Assembly: GCF_932294415.1 (NCBI RefSeq)
Contig: NC_065542.1
Span: forward strand, 46,961,942 to 47,025,941
Direction: 5' to 3'
Source of the DNA: Quercus robur
Taxonomy: Eukaryota; Streptophyta; Magnoliopsida; Fagales; Fagaceae
DNA length: 64,000 nucleotides
Of the stretch, positions 50,921 through 63,800 are shown one piece after another. The notes under the pieces are model-generated. The model ran no database searches and was not told where the DNA came from. It saw nothing but the letters and a program-made list of their open reading frames with translations. Positions within the stretch are counted from its first letter, which is position 1. The number at the start of each line of letters is the position of its first letter. A program made the translations under genes and the position numbers.

Positions 50921-52690
50921 TCAGTCAAAAGCAAAGGGCTCACCTCCACTTTCAATTTGCATTCCATCCGAGTCCACTTCATGATTTCCTTGAGCAGGAG
51001 CTTTAGGACTTTCGTCTCGGACCATATTATCCTTTTCCTGAACTAAGCAAGAGCTTGGTATGACCTCACTTCCCTTCTTGGGAGGTCTAAGCTTGGGGTC
51101 AATATGCTTCAACTCCGCCGCTGAGACGTTGAGGGTAGCCGTTGCAACAAAGTCAGACATATCTCTGTTAGGAGGAGGTAGTTGATTTGAGATATCCCTC
51201 CAAGGTGCTTTCACTGAAGACACCTTCATCTCCTCACTGCCAACACCATCCGTGCTCTCTCCCTGACCCATATCTCTAAGAGAAGAAATACCCACATCAG
51301 GCAGAGGTTTAGGTTTGGCTTTCATAGTGCTACCGGTAGAAAAACCATCGGATTACTTAACTGGTGATCTGAATCACTGCCAAGCAAGTCGATATTGCTC
51401 TCCGCTATTTGTTTCTGTCGATATTCCTTCACCCCTGAAACACCACGCCCTCTCTGATTGGACCGTGTATTTTGGGATAAAGCTTTAGAGGTTGACTGAT
51501 GTATAGTGGTCCTAGGCTTATTTTTAGCTTTAGTTGGCTAGTATGATTTGTTGTAGGCGCACTCATCTTTGACAAAAGTTTGGAGTCATGTGGCTTGTCT
51601 CTTTCCTCAGAGATTGATGGGTCAGGCTTGAAAAAAATTGGACTTTCGGCTTGGTCTAGGAGACGGGTTTTCAAAAGGTACGCCATACCATAAAGGGGTG
51701 GTTTGGCTGGGTCTTTTTTTTTCTTTTTGAAAGACTTTTTTCGTGAAACAAGGACCCATGGCCCATACGCCTCTTTGCTGGGTTCGCTGCATTCTAAAGG
51801 CACTGAGATGTGCCCATCAACTTTGTCTTCTTCCTTCCTAGCATCTTTGTTCACCGGCGCCTTGGTCGTGTATGGACAGCTCTGGACTTTTTGCCCAACC
51901 CGACTGCATGAAAAGCAAAGAGCATTGATCCCCTCGTTTAACACAAGTTGCTTAATATCTCCAGTCCAAATTAGCTTGATGAGAGGCTTCTCAAAATTTA
52001 TTTGAACGCATATTCTATCAAACCGACCCCTGGACTCAGTTGTTGTATGCGTATCAACTCTTAAAACTGGACCAATGGCCTGACCGAGTTCCCGCAGTAC
52101 CGAGGGCTTGTAGTACTCAATAGGTAACTCCAGCAAACGTATCCACACGGCAATGGATGTGACGCTGGCCTTAGATGGTTTAAAGTTAGGCTCCCAGCTT
52201 CTAATGGATAGGTAATGACCACCAACAAACCAAGGACCATCCTTTAGTACCCTTTCAATAATCCTTTTTCAGTGAAAAATGTACAAGGAAAAAGCCTTTC
52301 TCCATGTCAATGCAATCCATCCTACCACTGGGTTTCTAGAGACTCATAACTCTCGATGAAAGAAAATGATAGCCCATTGTCTTGCCTACAACCTTGATGA
52401 TAAGAGCGTTAACCCATTGTGCTTACATATTAGCCTTCCTTGATCCAGATAGATTTACAGCTACTATCCCTGCAGCTAGGTCCGAGCACTCTTCGTCGGA
52501 TCAACCTCTGTTTCCATATTGTTTTCAAAGCTAAAGGCTTCTTCATAGGCACCAGGGATCTCCCCAATGAGTCTCTCCTTATACGAGCTCCTTTTTCCCT
52601 TTGAACTCTGTGAGCTACCAGCAGCATTGCTAATAGCTCGGTGGTACTCTTTGACTTTCTTGGTGCTGCGTTGCAGCTCTTCATCCTCCT
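50921..52690 (-). pseudogene. LINE ORF1 (DUF4283, zinc knuckle), inactivated
   Basis: The N-terminal frame near 52690-52480 reads EELQRSTKKVKEYHRA and GKRSSYKERLIGEIPGA, typical of plant LINE ORF1, ending at a stop (SART*). Around 52270-52150 comes LKDGPWFVGGHYLSIRSWEP, the DUF4283 RNA-binding-like core, continuing into WIRLLELPIEYY. The zinc knuckle reads CFSCSRVGQKVQSC, with Gln where His is expected. The C-terminal hydrophilic region (51325-50921) ends just before ORF2. No usable ATG remains at the 5' end (TGA in frame). Confidence 0.8.
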
Positions 52691-52753
52691 CTCATGACCT
52701 CCCAGTTGCTTGTAGTGAGAGGCTCATGACTTGATTTTGTGCTTTGTCTCTTT

Positions 52754-53573
52754 GTCTCTTCCTCTTTTATTTTTACATAATGTCATTTGTCATCACATTG
52801 ATTATTTGTTCAAGACTCAAGAGACCACAATTTTAATTTTGAAGAAGGGAATATAGTTGACAGAATTGATAGTAGATAAGGTGGAGACAATTAAAACCAC
52901 TTTCTAAAATTGCATGTTTTTCAAAAATTGAAAATAATTCGAGATGGAGGCAACATTGTACTAGTAGCAACCTTTTTTTTCCACCTGTATCATTAGTGTT
53001 ACATATCAAAAAAATCTACTATCACAAATAAATGCACAATTTTTGCCACAATTCTCTATGTGGCAAATTATGTTTGGTAGAAAAAAATATAATGGGTCTA
53101 TTTAAAAGTGTTATATAGTCATTCCCAGTCTATCAGGTAAGAAATTGTGGCAAAAATTATGATTTTGTTTGTAATATTAAAAAAAAAACTTGTTACATAT
53201 TGCAGTGGAATCTTGATATTGTGGATGAGGGTTGTGTCATGTGTGGTACTCTATCATTGAACATTGAGTCAGCTAAAACTCAAGGAGTTAAATTATGTTA
53301 TGTTGTATCTTAACGTGCTAATGTAGCTTTAATAACACAAAGGATTATAACTTTTACCACATTTATCTTACATGGCAAATTGTAATTGGTTGTTTGTCAC
53401 TTTTACATGAACTAATAAATATTTTTCCACCACTCATAGTTTACCACGTGACCAATTATAACAGTTGTTGTGATTTTTTTGTGTTCTTAGAATTTTTGTT
53501 TAGACTAATTGAAGAGAGTTGACACTTTTTGTTTCACTTGCTTTATCTTTGAGTTAGTGCTCCTTAGGGCATT
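52754..53573. other. AT-rich spacer
   Basis: No gene or defined element. A TTTGCCACAATT stretch near 53042 resembles sequence at 35286 and could be a MITE piece. Confidence 0.4.
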
Positions 53574-54063
53574 CGCATCAAAGATGTCAAAAAATATAGC
53601 ATTAAACCTGGTGTGCTTCGGATGGATCGGCATGGCATTGAATGGATTGGCATGGCGATGGCTACGGAGACAAAAGACCCAATCCAGCCATCATCCATGA
53701 CCATGAGTGACAACCAACAAGATGAGAGGGAGAAGGAGGTGTTGGGTGAGAGGGTTTAGTTTCAGTTGAGACTTGAGAGGAAGAAGGGGAGGCATTGAGC
53801 CTTGGGCGTGGATTACAGAGGAGAAGAAATAAGGGAGGAAACATAAATAAAAAAAATTTAATGGAGAAGAGAGATGTAATGTAATAAATTAATATTATTT
53901 TTATATAACTCTTAGCTATAGTGAACCATCAAAGATGGCAGCTCATTGTAGCTAAGCGTTAAAAATTTATAAATATGGCAACCTTGATGTGGGGGGTATT
54001 TTTAGTATATTGGTGCTAAACTAACTTTTAGATATTTTACCTACTTTACTGTAAATGCTCTAG
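53574..54063. mobile_element. Short PIF/Harbinger-like element
   Basis: The element 53577-54060 starts GGGCATTCGCATC after TTA and ends with the complement of GAGCATTTACAGTAAAG before TAG, so the 3-bp duplication is imperfect. It shares end structure with 40600-41626, and its core carries short GGCATGG/GGATTGGCATGG repeats. No coding capacity. Confidence 0.55.
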
Positions 54064-55050
54064 CAAATTATAGATTCTACCAAAGTTTATTTGATTCAAT
54101 CCAAAGTTTTAGAAAGTAATCATAAGTTAATAATTAAATTGGGTTAAAGAATTAGAAAATAACATAAATCGTGTCCATTATTATTAGCAATAAGTGACAT
54201 CGAAAATTTTCATTAAAATATTCATATACTCTCTTCCCTTTGCATTGTGACGGGCTCAAGTGAAGTGAATGACAGCCTTACATGATAGAGTGTGAAGTTA
54301 AGTACAATTTTCGGTTCTTGTAGTAGGTCTCTATTATCAATTCCTCTCAAACCACACTATTTGCCACAACTTATTGAAGTGATTGACTGTAAATGATGGA
54401 AAATCACATAAATTCATCACTTTTTCTCAACCAACTATAGTTGATCACATTCAAATTGTATTAAAAGTAGACTTGCTCCTTATTAGTGAAGTAAGTGTGT
54501 GTGTGAAGGAAAAGTGGGCCCAGGTTAGGCCCAAACATTGTCCCAAGTTCGAAGCCCATATTTAGGTGTTGCAATTTGGTGTTGAAAATGGTGAAGGGAG
54601 AAATCTGTGTTGGCCTCACAATTGATGGACGGCATAGCAATTTCCTCTGCCAAATCCAAAGGCCAATCTTCAACATGTCACTTCCTCCTGAACTAGCACA
54701 GTCCAGCCAAGATCTTTGCCACGTGGTAATTAAGGTGACCATGAACCATGGGCTTGGGCAGAGCTTAGTGAAGGAACCAAACCTAGGCCTCAATGCGGAT
54801 CCGGTCGCGCCATTGAGGACCAATTTTTGTCCTAAAGCTATTTCTGTAACATGTTACATGTCCCGTAAACTCTACAATTGTGCATGTATTCAAAGACCAT
54901 GCATTTTAGCCAACGCAAAGCAACCTTCGCAATCAACTTTGGGTGTCGGATATGGCCAAATATATATGTATATTTATATATAGATTTCCTAGAAACTTTC
55001 TAAGAACAAAAAAATGAATAACATATATACATCAATATATCAAATGTTGT
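54064..55050. other. Spacer with a GC-richer unclassified block
   Basis: The part 54500-54840 is notably GC-richer than its surroundings (GGGCCCAGGTTAGGCCC, GGATCCGGTCGCGCC) and has overlapping open frames on both strands without recognisable domains. It may be part of an old LTR element. Confidence 0.35.
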
Positions 55051-55378
55051 TGCGCAAAGTTCAGGTGGCTCTCTTGGCTCTTAAGCTTTCAATTCATCAT
55101 CATTTAATTGAAGGTGATTCTAAGACTGCTATTGTGGTTCTCTGACAATCATCCCCCCAAATTTTCTTATTCCTTTTAAGCCTTCAGTTTTGGCTTCCTA
55201 TAAAAAAAATGTTGGGACTTTTATTTTATACCTAGACATATTAAGCCTTTGTCCCACAACCTTACTTGTTGGGCTGCTCATTGTATGTGAGATGAGCCTA
55301 TAAACATATTTTATCTTTCCGATTGGGTCTGTTCCCCTTTTCCTCTTGATTTATATATCCTTACTTATATATTGAAAA
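55050..55378 (+). pseudogene. LINE 3' end, 5'-truncated
   Basis: ALLALKLSIHHHLIEGDSKT, then AIVVL, matches the RNase H segment of plant LINEs (A..AL..G.NLAI....IE.DAK). An untranslated tail follows, ending TATATATTGAAAAAAAG at about 55378. A truncated, decayed insertion. Confidence 0.65.
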
Positions 55379-55926
55379 AAAGTTAATCATGTGACCAACA
55401 TCATTTAGTTCTCCAAAAATAAAATTGAGTGGACTTTCTATTTTATTTTGTTTTTAATTTCTGCCTAGTAAACATCAATATATTAGTAGAATCCAAAGAA
55501 GGCTTAGCCCTACCGCTTTCCATCTTTTTACAGATGGAAAAGACCGTCAATCTTCAATTGGAATCAACATCTTCTGTCTCACTTTGTGCTCTACAAATAA
55601 AAACCTATAATGTGTCCAATTATTTAAGTACATCCTAATTTTATGCTCATTCTTATTTTATTATCCAAAATAAATATATAACCCAACACATCCTTTCTGC
55701 TAATACCAACCATTGTCTCGTCATTTTGACGACACAACTAGTAGCGGTCCTTTGCCAAAGTCAACACCATCAAAATCGCCATTTAAGGCCATTCATCGCT
55801 GGCGTCATAAAGGATCCAAACCCCATCTCAAACCACTAGATTTTCGTTCTAGTTCTAGAGATCCTTTTGGTTTTGATTTTTAAACGTTAGATTTGTTTTT
55901 GTTGTTTTATTTTCCATTCTTTTGCT
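55379..55926. other. Spacer
   Basis: No gene recognised; the 69-codon frame 55429-55638 has no domain. Confidence 0.4.
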
Positions 55927-56420
55927 CACTACAACAAAAGTGGACTATGGTGACGAAACCTTTCGTCATAATATGTCCTTATTTTGTCACCAAATACATA
56001 TGGTGACGAAATGGTGACGAAACAGCATTCGTCACCTAAGCTCCGTCACAGAATGTATTGGTGACGAAACATCCAAATACATATGGTGACGAAATGGTGA
56101 CGAAACAGCATTCGTCACCTAAGCTCCGTCACAGAATGTATTGGTGACGAAAATGTTTCGTCACCAATAAAAAAATGATAGGTGACGGAATTTTTTCGTC
56201 ACCAATAAAAAATGATAGGTGACGTAAGCTTTTCGTCACCTAATATTTTCGTCACTAAACCTTATTTTCAGTGACGGAGCATTTTGTCACCAAATGTTTT
56301 TTTTTTCCAATTTCAATAGATTAGGTGACGAAGTTTTGCGTCACCAATTTTTTATTATTATTATTATTTTTTTTAATTTCAATAGATCAGGTGACGAATT
56401 ATTTCATCACCAATTTCTAC
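55927..56420 (+). mobile_element. CACTA-type terminus with GTGACGAAA subterminal repeats
   Basis: Starts CACTACAACAAAAGTGG, a CACTA-type terminus, followed by about fifteen copies of GGTGACGAAA or its complement TTTCGTCACC within 500 bases. Such dense short inverted and direct motifs are where CACTA transposases bind. An 83-bp unit is duplicated in tandem (AAATACATATGGTGACG at 55992 and 56075). The opposite terminus was not found; the element may extend to about 60 kb, where a donor-like ACCG|GTAAGC on the minus strand (about 59865) suggests a first exon. Confidence 0.65.
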
Positions 56421-57059
56421 TTATAGTCAAATATGGCAACGAAAATCATCATCCAACAATTTTATTTTTTTATTAATATTCTTTACATTTACTTGTCATT
56501 ACATTAACCTGTTCATTTCTAACCAAATCCATAAAAAAATAAATTAAGAATAAATTCCATTCATTTCTAACCAAATCCATAAAAAACATCCATACAATCT
56601 AAAAATGCAATAAAGATGTTCACAAAGTAATTACAACCATTTATATACAAATGATGTCTTAGCTTCCAAACTTTACAGAAAATTATTTGAGTTCAAGTAG
56701 TCCCACAAAAGCTATCTTTTTGCCACCAATCTCATATCTGCACAAGTATAAAGGAAAATACATCAATAACAAACTAGACTGCAAACCTATATCCCTAATA
56801 AGATGTACTACAACAAAAAAAGATTATTATTAGTAAGACAATGCAAAAAATGTCCACAGAATACCCAATAACAAACTAGACAAAATAATCATAATGCAAC
56901 ATCATATGAAGCCAAACTATCAAAGAAAGAAGACCCACAACATTCTCATCAAATAAAAACCCAACCCACATTACAAACCATGGAGAAATCACAAAGAATG
57001 CAGAAAAATCCCAATTTAAAACAAAACAAATAAAGTGAAATCCAAAACAAAAACCCAGC

Positions 57060-57945
57060 TACCATCATTAACACAAACCCAACCACCACAACGAATAAAA
57101 AATCTAGCCAACACCATTAAAAAAAAAAAAAATAGCCACCACCATTAAACAAAAACCACAGCCACCACCATAAACAAAAAACCCGCCACCACCATAAACA
57201 AAAAACACAGCTACCACCATTAATACAAAAACTCAACCCCTACCATAAACAAAAAACACATCTACCACCATTAACACAAAAACTTAGCCACCACCATAAA
57301 CAAAAAACCCACCACCACTATTAAACAAAAAACACAGCCACTACCATAAACAAAAAACCCACCACCACTATTAAACAAAAAACACAGCCACCACCATAAA
57401 CACAAAAACCCAGCCACTACCATAAACAAAAAACCCAACAACCACCATTAAACAAAAAGCATAGCCACCACCATTAACACAAAAACCCAGCCACTACCAT
57501 AAACAAAAAAACCCACCACCATCATTAAACAAAAAACACAACCACTACCATTAACACAAAAACTCAACCACTGCCATAAACAAAAAACTCAACCATTGCC
57601 ATAAACAAAAAACCCAGCCATCACAATAAACGAAAAACCCACCACCGCCATAAACGAAAAACCCACCACCGCCATTAAACAAAAACATAGTCACCACCAT
57701 TAACACAAAAACACAGTCACTACCATAAACAAAAAACCCAACCATCACAATAAACAAATAACCCACCACCAACATTAAACAAAAAACTCAACCACCACCA
57801 TAAACACAAAAACCCAACCACACAATAAACAAAAAATCCAGCCACCATCATTAACACAAAACCCACCACCACCATTAAACAAAAAAATCCAACCACCACC
57901 ACAAACAAAAAAGCCACCACCACCATTAAACAAAAAACACAATTG
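57060..57945. repeat. CCACCACCATTAAACAAAAA-type minisatellite
   Basis: About 900 bases of degenerate units built from CCACCACCATTAAACAAAAA, ACCATAAACAAAAAACCC and TAACACAAAAACCCAGCC in varying order. Minus-strand frames (57551-58076) rich in G, V and F are products of the repeat, not a gene. Possibly internal to a CACTA-like element starting at 55927. Confidence 0.85.
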
Positions 57946-58443
57946 GAGCACAATTGTGCTACGGTACCCTCATACATATAAGAGGTTACTATAGCACAAT
58001 TGTAAAAAAAATTACAATTGTGAGACCGGGTAATGCTTGTTTTTGTGTTTCTGTTAGAGATATTGGCAAACCTCACGTGTTTTTAACGGCCACAACTTCT
58101 TCCAATTGCTTCCCCTTGACCCACTTAGAAGCTGAAAATTATGATAGAGAACAATTAGAACAATCCCTTGCAATAACAAAGGCCACAATGCCATGAAAAA
58201 AGGACAATAAGCTAAAGTAGAACACGAATGGCAACTTCCAAAAACTTGACAAATCAATTAAAGAGACAAATATTTAAAAGCAATTTCTAACTCTAGACCA
58301 AGTTTCAAATATTTTCTCAATAAACTGAGTGATGGTTTGTTACTGTAGGTAATCTATTTTTTAATGGAACATTGACTTCCAAACCAAATTACCCTAGCAA
58401 GATGACATTGAGTAAATAGATGTAGCGAGGATTTTATCTGAAA
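57946..58443. other. Unrecognised sequence
   Basis: No domain in the short open frames here. Confidence 0.4.
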
Positions 58444-58545
58444 TTTGCAAAGAGAGCAACTTGAATTTGAGTTGAGTTGAGAGCATACCTATTTATATAG
58501 ATAAACATGTATGCTCTCAACTCAAATTCAAGCTGCTCTCTTTGC

Positions 58546-58547
<2 letters not shown>
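58444..58547. repeat. Foldback of about 104 bp
   Basis: The left arm 58444-58488 and right arm 58510-58547 are complementary over about 38 bases with one mismatch and a 5-base bulge; GAGAGCATAC pairs with GTATGCTCTC at the loop side. The loop is about 21 bases. Stem and loop sizes resemble a plant pri-miRNA, but a small MITE is equally possible. A (TA)n run follows (58548-58600). Confidence 0.65.
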
Positions 58548-58600
<53 letters not shown>

Positions 58601-58959
58601 TTGATAGAAATTTTTTCTCTAGTATATAAAATATGTAATTGGTAGGTGTATAACATTTTGATAATTATCATCATATTATAAATAAATGAGAGTGGTCCAT
58701 GTAAATAGTCCCATAGTTATAATACCATATGTATGACTTTAAGCAAATCAATTGTCATTTATAGTTCATAGCTAGGTTAATTATAATACTTCTAAATGAT
58801 ATTCAATCCAATTAATACTACTGCTTTGGTTTCCACTTGCTTTGTAATCGTCATTCATTATTAATTAAAGAAAAAAGCCCTTCAGGTTTAAAACACTTTT
58901 TTGGGTAAATAACAATATTTATTCATATGAAAAACGCAGACATTGGCAAGCTTTCTCTA

Positions 58960-59089
58960 GCTCATGTTTTTATTTTTATTTTTCTTTTGTACTCTTCTAT
59001 GCCTTTTTAGTACACACCCTGTGTATTGGGATTTAATTTTTCTTAATTTAATGAGTTTATTTACCTATTAAAAAAAAAAGTAGCCCAAG
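58960..59089 (+). mobile_element. Probable LINE 3' tail
   Basis: GTACACACCCTGTGTATTGG, TTAATTTAATGAGTTTATTT and ACCTATTAAAAAAAAAA form the typical 3' UTR and poly-A end of plant L1 elements. No coding part is kept and the left limit is approximate. Confidence 0.45.
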
Positions 59090-60039
59090 TACACAGTGGG
59101 TATACTATGGGTACAGCAAATCAAATCCTAGTACAATGATTAATCAAATCTAAGAGGGTAAAAAAAAAAAAATTTTGAGCCTAATCCTAGCATCAACTAA
59201 TACAAAGATTTAAAAAGCAACAGTTTTAGATTTATAATAGTTCGTTCACACCCCTCAAAACCCCCAAGCATTCTGACAGTAATTCTCTTCATGTACAAGT
59301 TTCATATGCCCCATGCTCATTTACTAGCACGACACACTAGCAGATTCTAAATGAGCAAAGGAATCCATCAGCCATCATCACAAACGATAGATTGAAATGA
59401 ATAAAAATCACTATACCCAAATCCAGTTACTAAAAATTGCAGCAATTACCCCCATTTTCCCAAAAAAAAAAAAAAAAATGCCCCAGTGCTATGTGGTACA
59501 AACTAGAAGCATTCAACTTACCAAAAAAGCTTCTGAATAAAAGAATATACTACTATACCATTCGTTGAAATAAATGTTTGACTAAAGACTAAACTACAAG
59601 AAGGCAATCTATGATTCTACATCAAAATTCAAACAACAGAAAAGTGGCAAATCCCCAATATTTATGCTTTATTTGTTAAATTTTTCAAGGCCAACAACAA
59701 AAACTTAAAATACCCAGATCCATTTCAGAATATCCAATTGATTTCTACTTATGATCAAAGTAACAGAAATAGTTACCTAGTTTGAAAGTAGAAATATGAG
59801 CACTTTCAACCACCAACAAAAATCACATATCTGAGAGAGAGAAGAGTGATGAGAGAGAGAGCTTACCGGTCTTTTTGGGAGGCTGAGAGGCGTGGGTCTG
59901 TATGTGGGAAGAGAAAGAGAGAGTATAAGTGTTTTGTTTACACAAATAAAAAATAAGGAAAAAAAAAAAAAAAAGTCAAAAAAATTTAGAACGCGCCTAA
60001 AAATTGGGCACCGCGCAAAAAGAAATAAAAAAATTTGAG
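59090..60039. other. Unrecognised sequence, possible exon near 59840-59930 (minus)
   Basis: Read minus, CTCCCAAAAAGACCG|GTAAGC is a good donor context after a pyrimidine-rich leader. A GC-rich GGCGCG/CCGCGC stretch at 59990-60020 is unusual for the area. No protein domain can be assigned. Confidence 0.3.
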
Positions 60040-60225
60040 AGGTGTTATCTATTTAGTATTTTTATAATATTTTCACAATAAATTATAAGTGGTTAATTGT
60101 TATTAGTTTAAATTTAAATATAACACTAAAATTACTTTTTTACCTTCAACAATAACAACCAATATCAACCTACCATTTAAATTTTATTATAAAAATATTA
60201 TGACAATATTGTAAAAATACCACTT
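60040..60225. mobile_element. MITE, same family as 35436-35612
   Basis: Inverted ends: GAGGTGTTATCTATTTAGTA with TTTTTATAATATTTTCACAA on the left, and the complement of AAGTGGTATTTTTACAATAT on the right. It shares AAATTTAAAT, TTATAAGTGGTTA and AATAACAACCAAT with the copy at 35436. Limits approximate. Confidence 0.45.
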
Positions 60226-60486
60226 TTGTTTGGATTTGGAAGAGGAGAGACCATGAAGCACGAGCAGTATTGCTTGAGTTTCTTGAAATGAGCTTCTTCT
60301 TCGGAACTATGGAGAGAGATTAACAAATCAAAAGTCAAAAACAACTAAACCTGTACTTTTAAAAACTATGTGCTCTATACACAATAAAGCAGTGAGAGCC
60401 ACACCCTTTTTTTTAGTCTTTAATCTAGAATTAATGAGAACCACATGCTATGGCTCTACTTTTAGCTTTTGTTTCACTTTAACTTC

Positions 60487-60517
<31 letters not shown>

Positions 60518-60844
60518 CTTTTGTTTTACTTGACATATTTTACGGTCTGTACGTTGTAGATTGTACAATTACAAGTTCTTTGTCCTCAAAAACAATATTA
60601 TATACTGTATTATACAACTCTATGAAAAGTCACGTTAATTTAATTTCTTTATTTTCTTTTTCTTTTACCTTTTTGTGATAATTATGATTAGAAAAAAAAA
60701 TAGTAATTTTATTTAATTAAATAAATAAACTTAAAAAGTTATTTAAGTTTTATATAACATTAATTAATTCATTATATATATAATAATTTTTTTTTTTATG
60801 ATTACATTTAAACATAATTGATTGTCCATTCCAAGGAAAATTAA
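60226..60844. other. AT-rich spacer
   Basis: No gene; a T run of about 23 bases lies near 60489-60511. Confidence 0.5.
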
Positions 60845-63800
60845 TTACTTGATGACATGACTATTAATTTTTAATCACTTTGAAATTTTGTAAGCGTGAA
60901 AAATATATGAAGATAAAAAATTTACAATGAATTAAAAAATATAGAGTTGGGTTCAAGTTACACTTAATGTAACTCTAAAAAATGTTACACCACCCAATAA
61001 CTTATTATTTAATGCATATTTTGAAAATCCAACAGTTGAATAACATGTTCTATATGTTCTTAATATGCATGCCAATTTCCATGCCAATCGGATGTAATAT
61101 ACCATTTGATCTTTATACTCATCTTTTATGCGTTATTTTAAACTATAAAAACATGAATTTAGACAATGGATTGATGACATGCCTATTAATCTTTGATCAC
61201 ATTGAAATTTTGTAAGCATGAAAAACATATGAAGATAATGTAATCTAACGGAAGATTTGTCAAAATTCACATCGAATTAAGAAATATAGGGTTGAGTTCA
61301 AGTTACACTTGACGTAACTCTAAAAATTGTTACACCACCCAATAACTTATTATTGAATTCATATTTTCAAAATCCAACCATTGGATTATATGTTCTATAT
61401 GGTCTTAACATTCATGCCAATTTTCATGTCAATCGGATGTAATTTACCATTTGATCTATAAACTCAACTTTTATGCATTATTTTAAACTACTAAAACTTG
61501 AATCTAGACAGTTGATTAATGACATGGTTATTAATATTTGAAAACCTTGAAATTTTGTAAGTAAGAAAAATATATGAAGATAGTGTAATCTAACGGTAGA
61601 TTTGTCAAAATTCACATCGAATTAAGAAATATAAGATTAGGTTCGAGTTACACCTAACGTAACTCTAAAAAATGCTACACTACCCAATAACTTATTATTA
61701 AATTTATATTTTGGAAATCTAACTGTGGGATTGCATGTTCTATATTGTCTTAACATGCATGCCAATTTTTATACTATTTAGATTTAATTTACCATTTGAT
61801 CTATAAACTCATCTTTTATACGTTATTTTAAACTACAAAAATATGAATTTAGACAATTGATTAATGACACGCCTATTAATCTTTGATCACATTGAAATTT
61901 TGTAAGCATGAAAAATATATGAATATAATGTAATCTAATGGTAGGTTTATCAAAATTCACATCGAATTAAGAAATATATGGTTGAGTTCAAGTTACACTA
62001 CCCAATAACTTATTATTGAATTCATATTTTTAAAATAAAACCGTTGGATTACATGTTCTATATGATCTTAACATTCATGCCAATTTACATGTCAATCGGA
62101 TGTAATTTACCATTTGATCTATAAACTCATTTTTTATGCATTATTTTAAATTACTAAAACTTGAATCTAGACAATTGATTGATGACATCGCTATTAATTT
62201 TTGATTTCCTTAAAATTTTGTAAGCATGAAAAATATATGAATATAATATAATCTAACGGTAGGTTATCAAAATTCACATTGAATTAAGAAATATGGGGTT
62301 GAGTTCAAGTTACACTTGACGTAACTCTAAAAAATGTTACACCACCCAATAACTTATTATTGAATTCATATTTTCGAAATCCAACCGTTGGATTACATGT
62401 TCTATATGGTCTTAACATTCATACCAATTTTCATGTCAATCGGATGTAATTTACCATTTGATCTATAAACTCATCTTTTATGCATTATCAAAATTCACAT
62501 CGAATTAAGAAATATAGGGTTAAGTTCAAGTTACAATTGACGTAACTCTAAAAAATAATACACCACCCAATAACTTATTATTGAATTCATATTTTCAAAA
62601 TCAAACCGTTGGATTACATGTTCTATATGGTCTTAACATTGATGTCAATTTACATGCCAATTAGATGTAATTTACCATTTGATCTATAAACTCATCTTTT
62701 ATGCATTATTTTAAACTACTAAAACTTGAATCTAGACAATTGATTGATGACATCACAATTAATCTTTGATCTCCTTGAAATTTTGTAAGCATTAAAAATA
62801 TATGAATATAATGTAATCTAACGGTAGGTTTATCAAAATTCACATTGAATTAAGAAATATAGGGTTGAGTTCAAGTTACACTTGACATAACTCTAAAAAA
62901 TGTTACACCACCCAATAACTTATTATTGAATTCATATTTTCGAAATCCAACCGTTGGATTACATGTTCTATATGGTCTTAACATTCATACCAATTTTCAT
63001 GCCAATCGGATGTAATTTATCATTTGATCTATAAACTCATCTTTTATGCATTATTTTAGACTACTAAAATTTGAATCTAGACAATTGATTGATGACATCG
63101 CTATTAATCTTTGATCTCCTTGAACTTTTGTAAGCATGAAAAATATATGAATATAATGTAATTTAACGGTAGGTTTATCAAAATTCATATCGAATTAAGA
63201 AATATAGGGTTGAGTTCAAGTTACAATTGACGTAACTCTAAAAAATGTTACACCACCCAATAACTTATTATTGAATTCATATTTTCAAAATTCAACCGTT
63301 GGATTACATGTTCTATATGGTCTTAACATTCATGCCAATTTTCATGCCAATTGGATGTAATTTACCATTTGATCTATAAATTCATCTTTTATGCATTATT
63401 TTAAACTACTAAAACTTGAATCTAGACAATTGATTGATGATATGACTATTAGTATTTGATCATCTTGAAATTTTGTAAGTATGAAAAATATATAAAGATA
63501 GTGTAATCTAACGGTAGATTTGTCAAAATTCACATCGAATTAAAAAATATAGGGTTATGTTCGAGTTACACCTGACGTAACTTTAAAAAATATTACACCA
63601 CCTAATAACTTATTATTGAATTCATATTTTGAAAATCCAACCGTTGGATTACATGTTCTATATGGTCTTAACATTCATGCCAATTTACATGCAAATCGGA
63701 TGTAATTTAGCATTTAATCTATAAACTCATCTTTTATGCATTATTTTAAACTACTAAAATTTGAATCTAGACAATTGATTGATGACATCGCTACTAATCT

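Larger units (their letters stand above)
46049..52753 (-). mobile_element. Full-length L1-type LINE with 17-bp target-site duplication
   Basis: TTGTGCTTTGTCTCTTT occurs at 46049-46065 and 52737-52753. Between them, on the minus strand, lie a short leader, ORF1 (DUF4283 and zinc knuckle), ORF2 (endonuclease, RT, RNase H) and a 3' tail of AACAAAAAA type ending at 46066. About 6.04 kb remain after removing the nested element at 46114-46741. Complete length and perfect duplication indicate a whole-element insertion, but both ORFs now carry stops and frameshifts. Confidence 0.93.

Noticed and set aside
54461-54983. Overlapping 120- and 135-codon frames on opposite strands
   Set aside because: GC-richer block favours open frames; no domain found and it probably belongs to an old retroelement.
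57551-58076. Minus-strand frames encoding Gly/Val/Phe-rich peptides
   Set aside because: Direct translation of the CCACCA/AAACAAAAA minisatellite.
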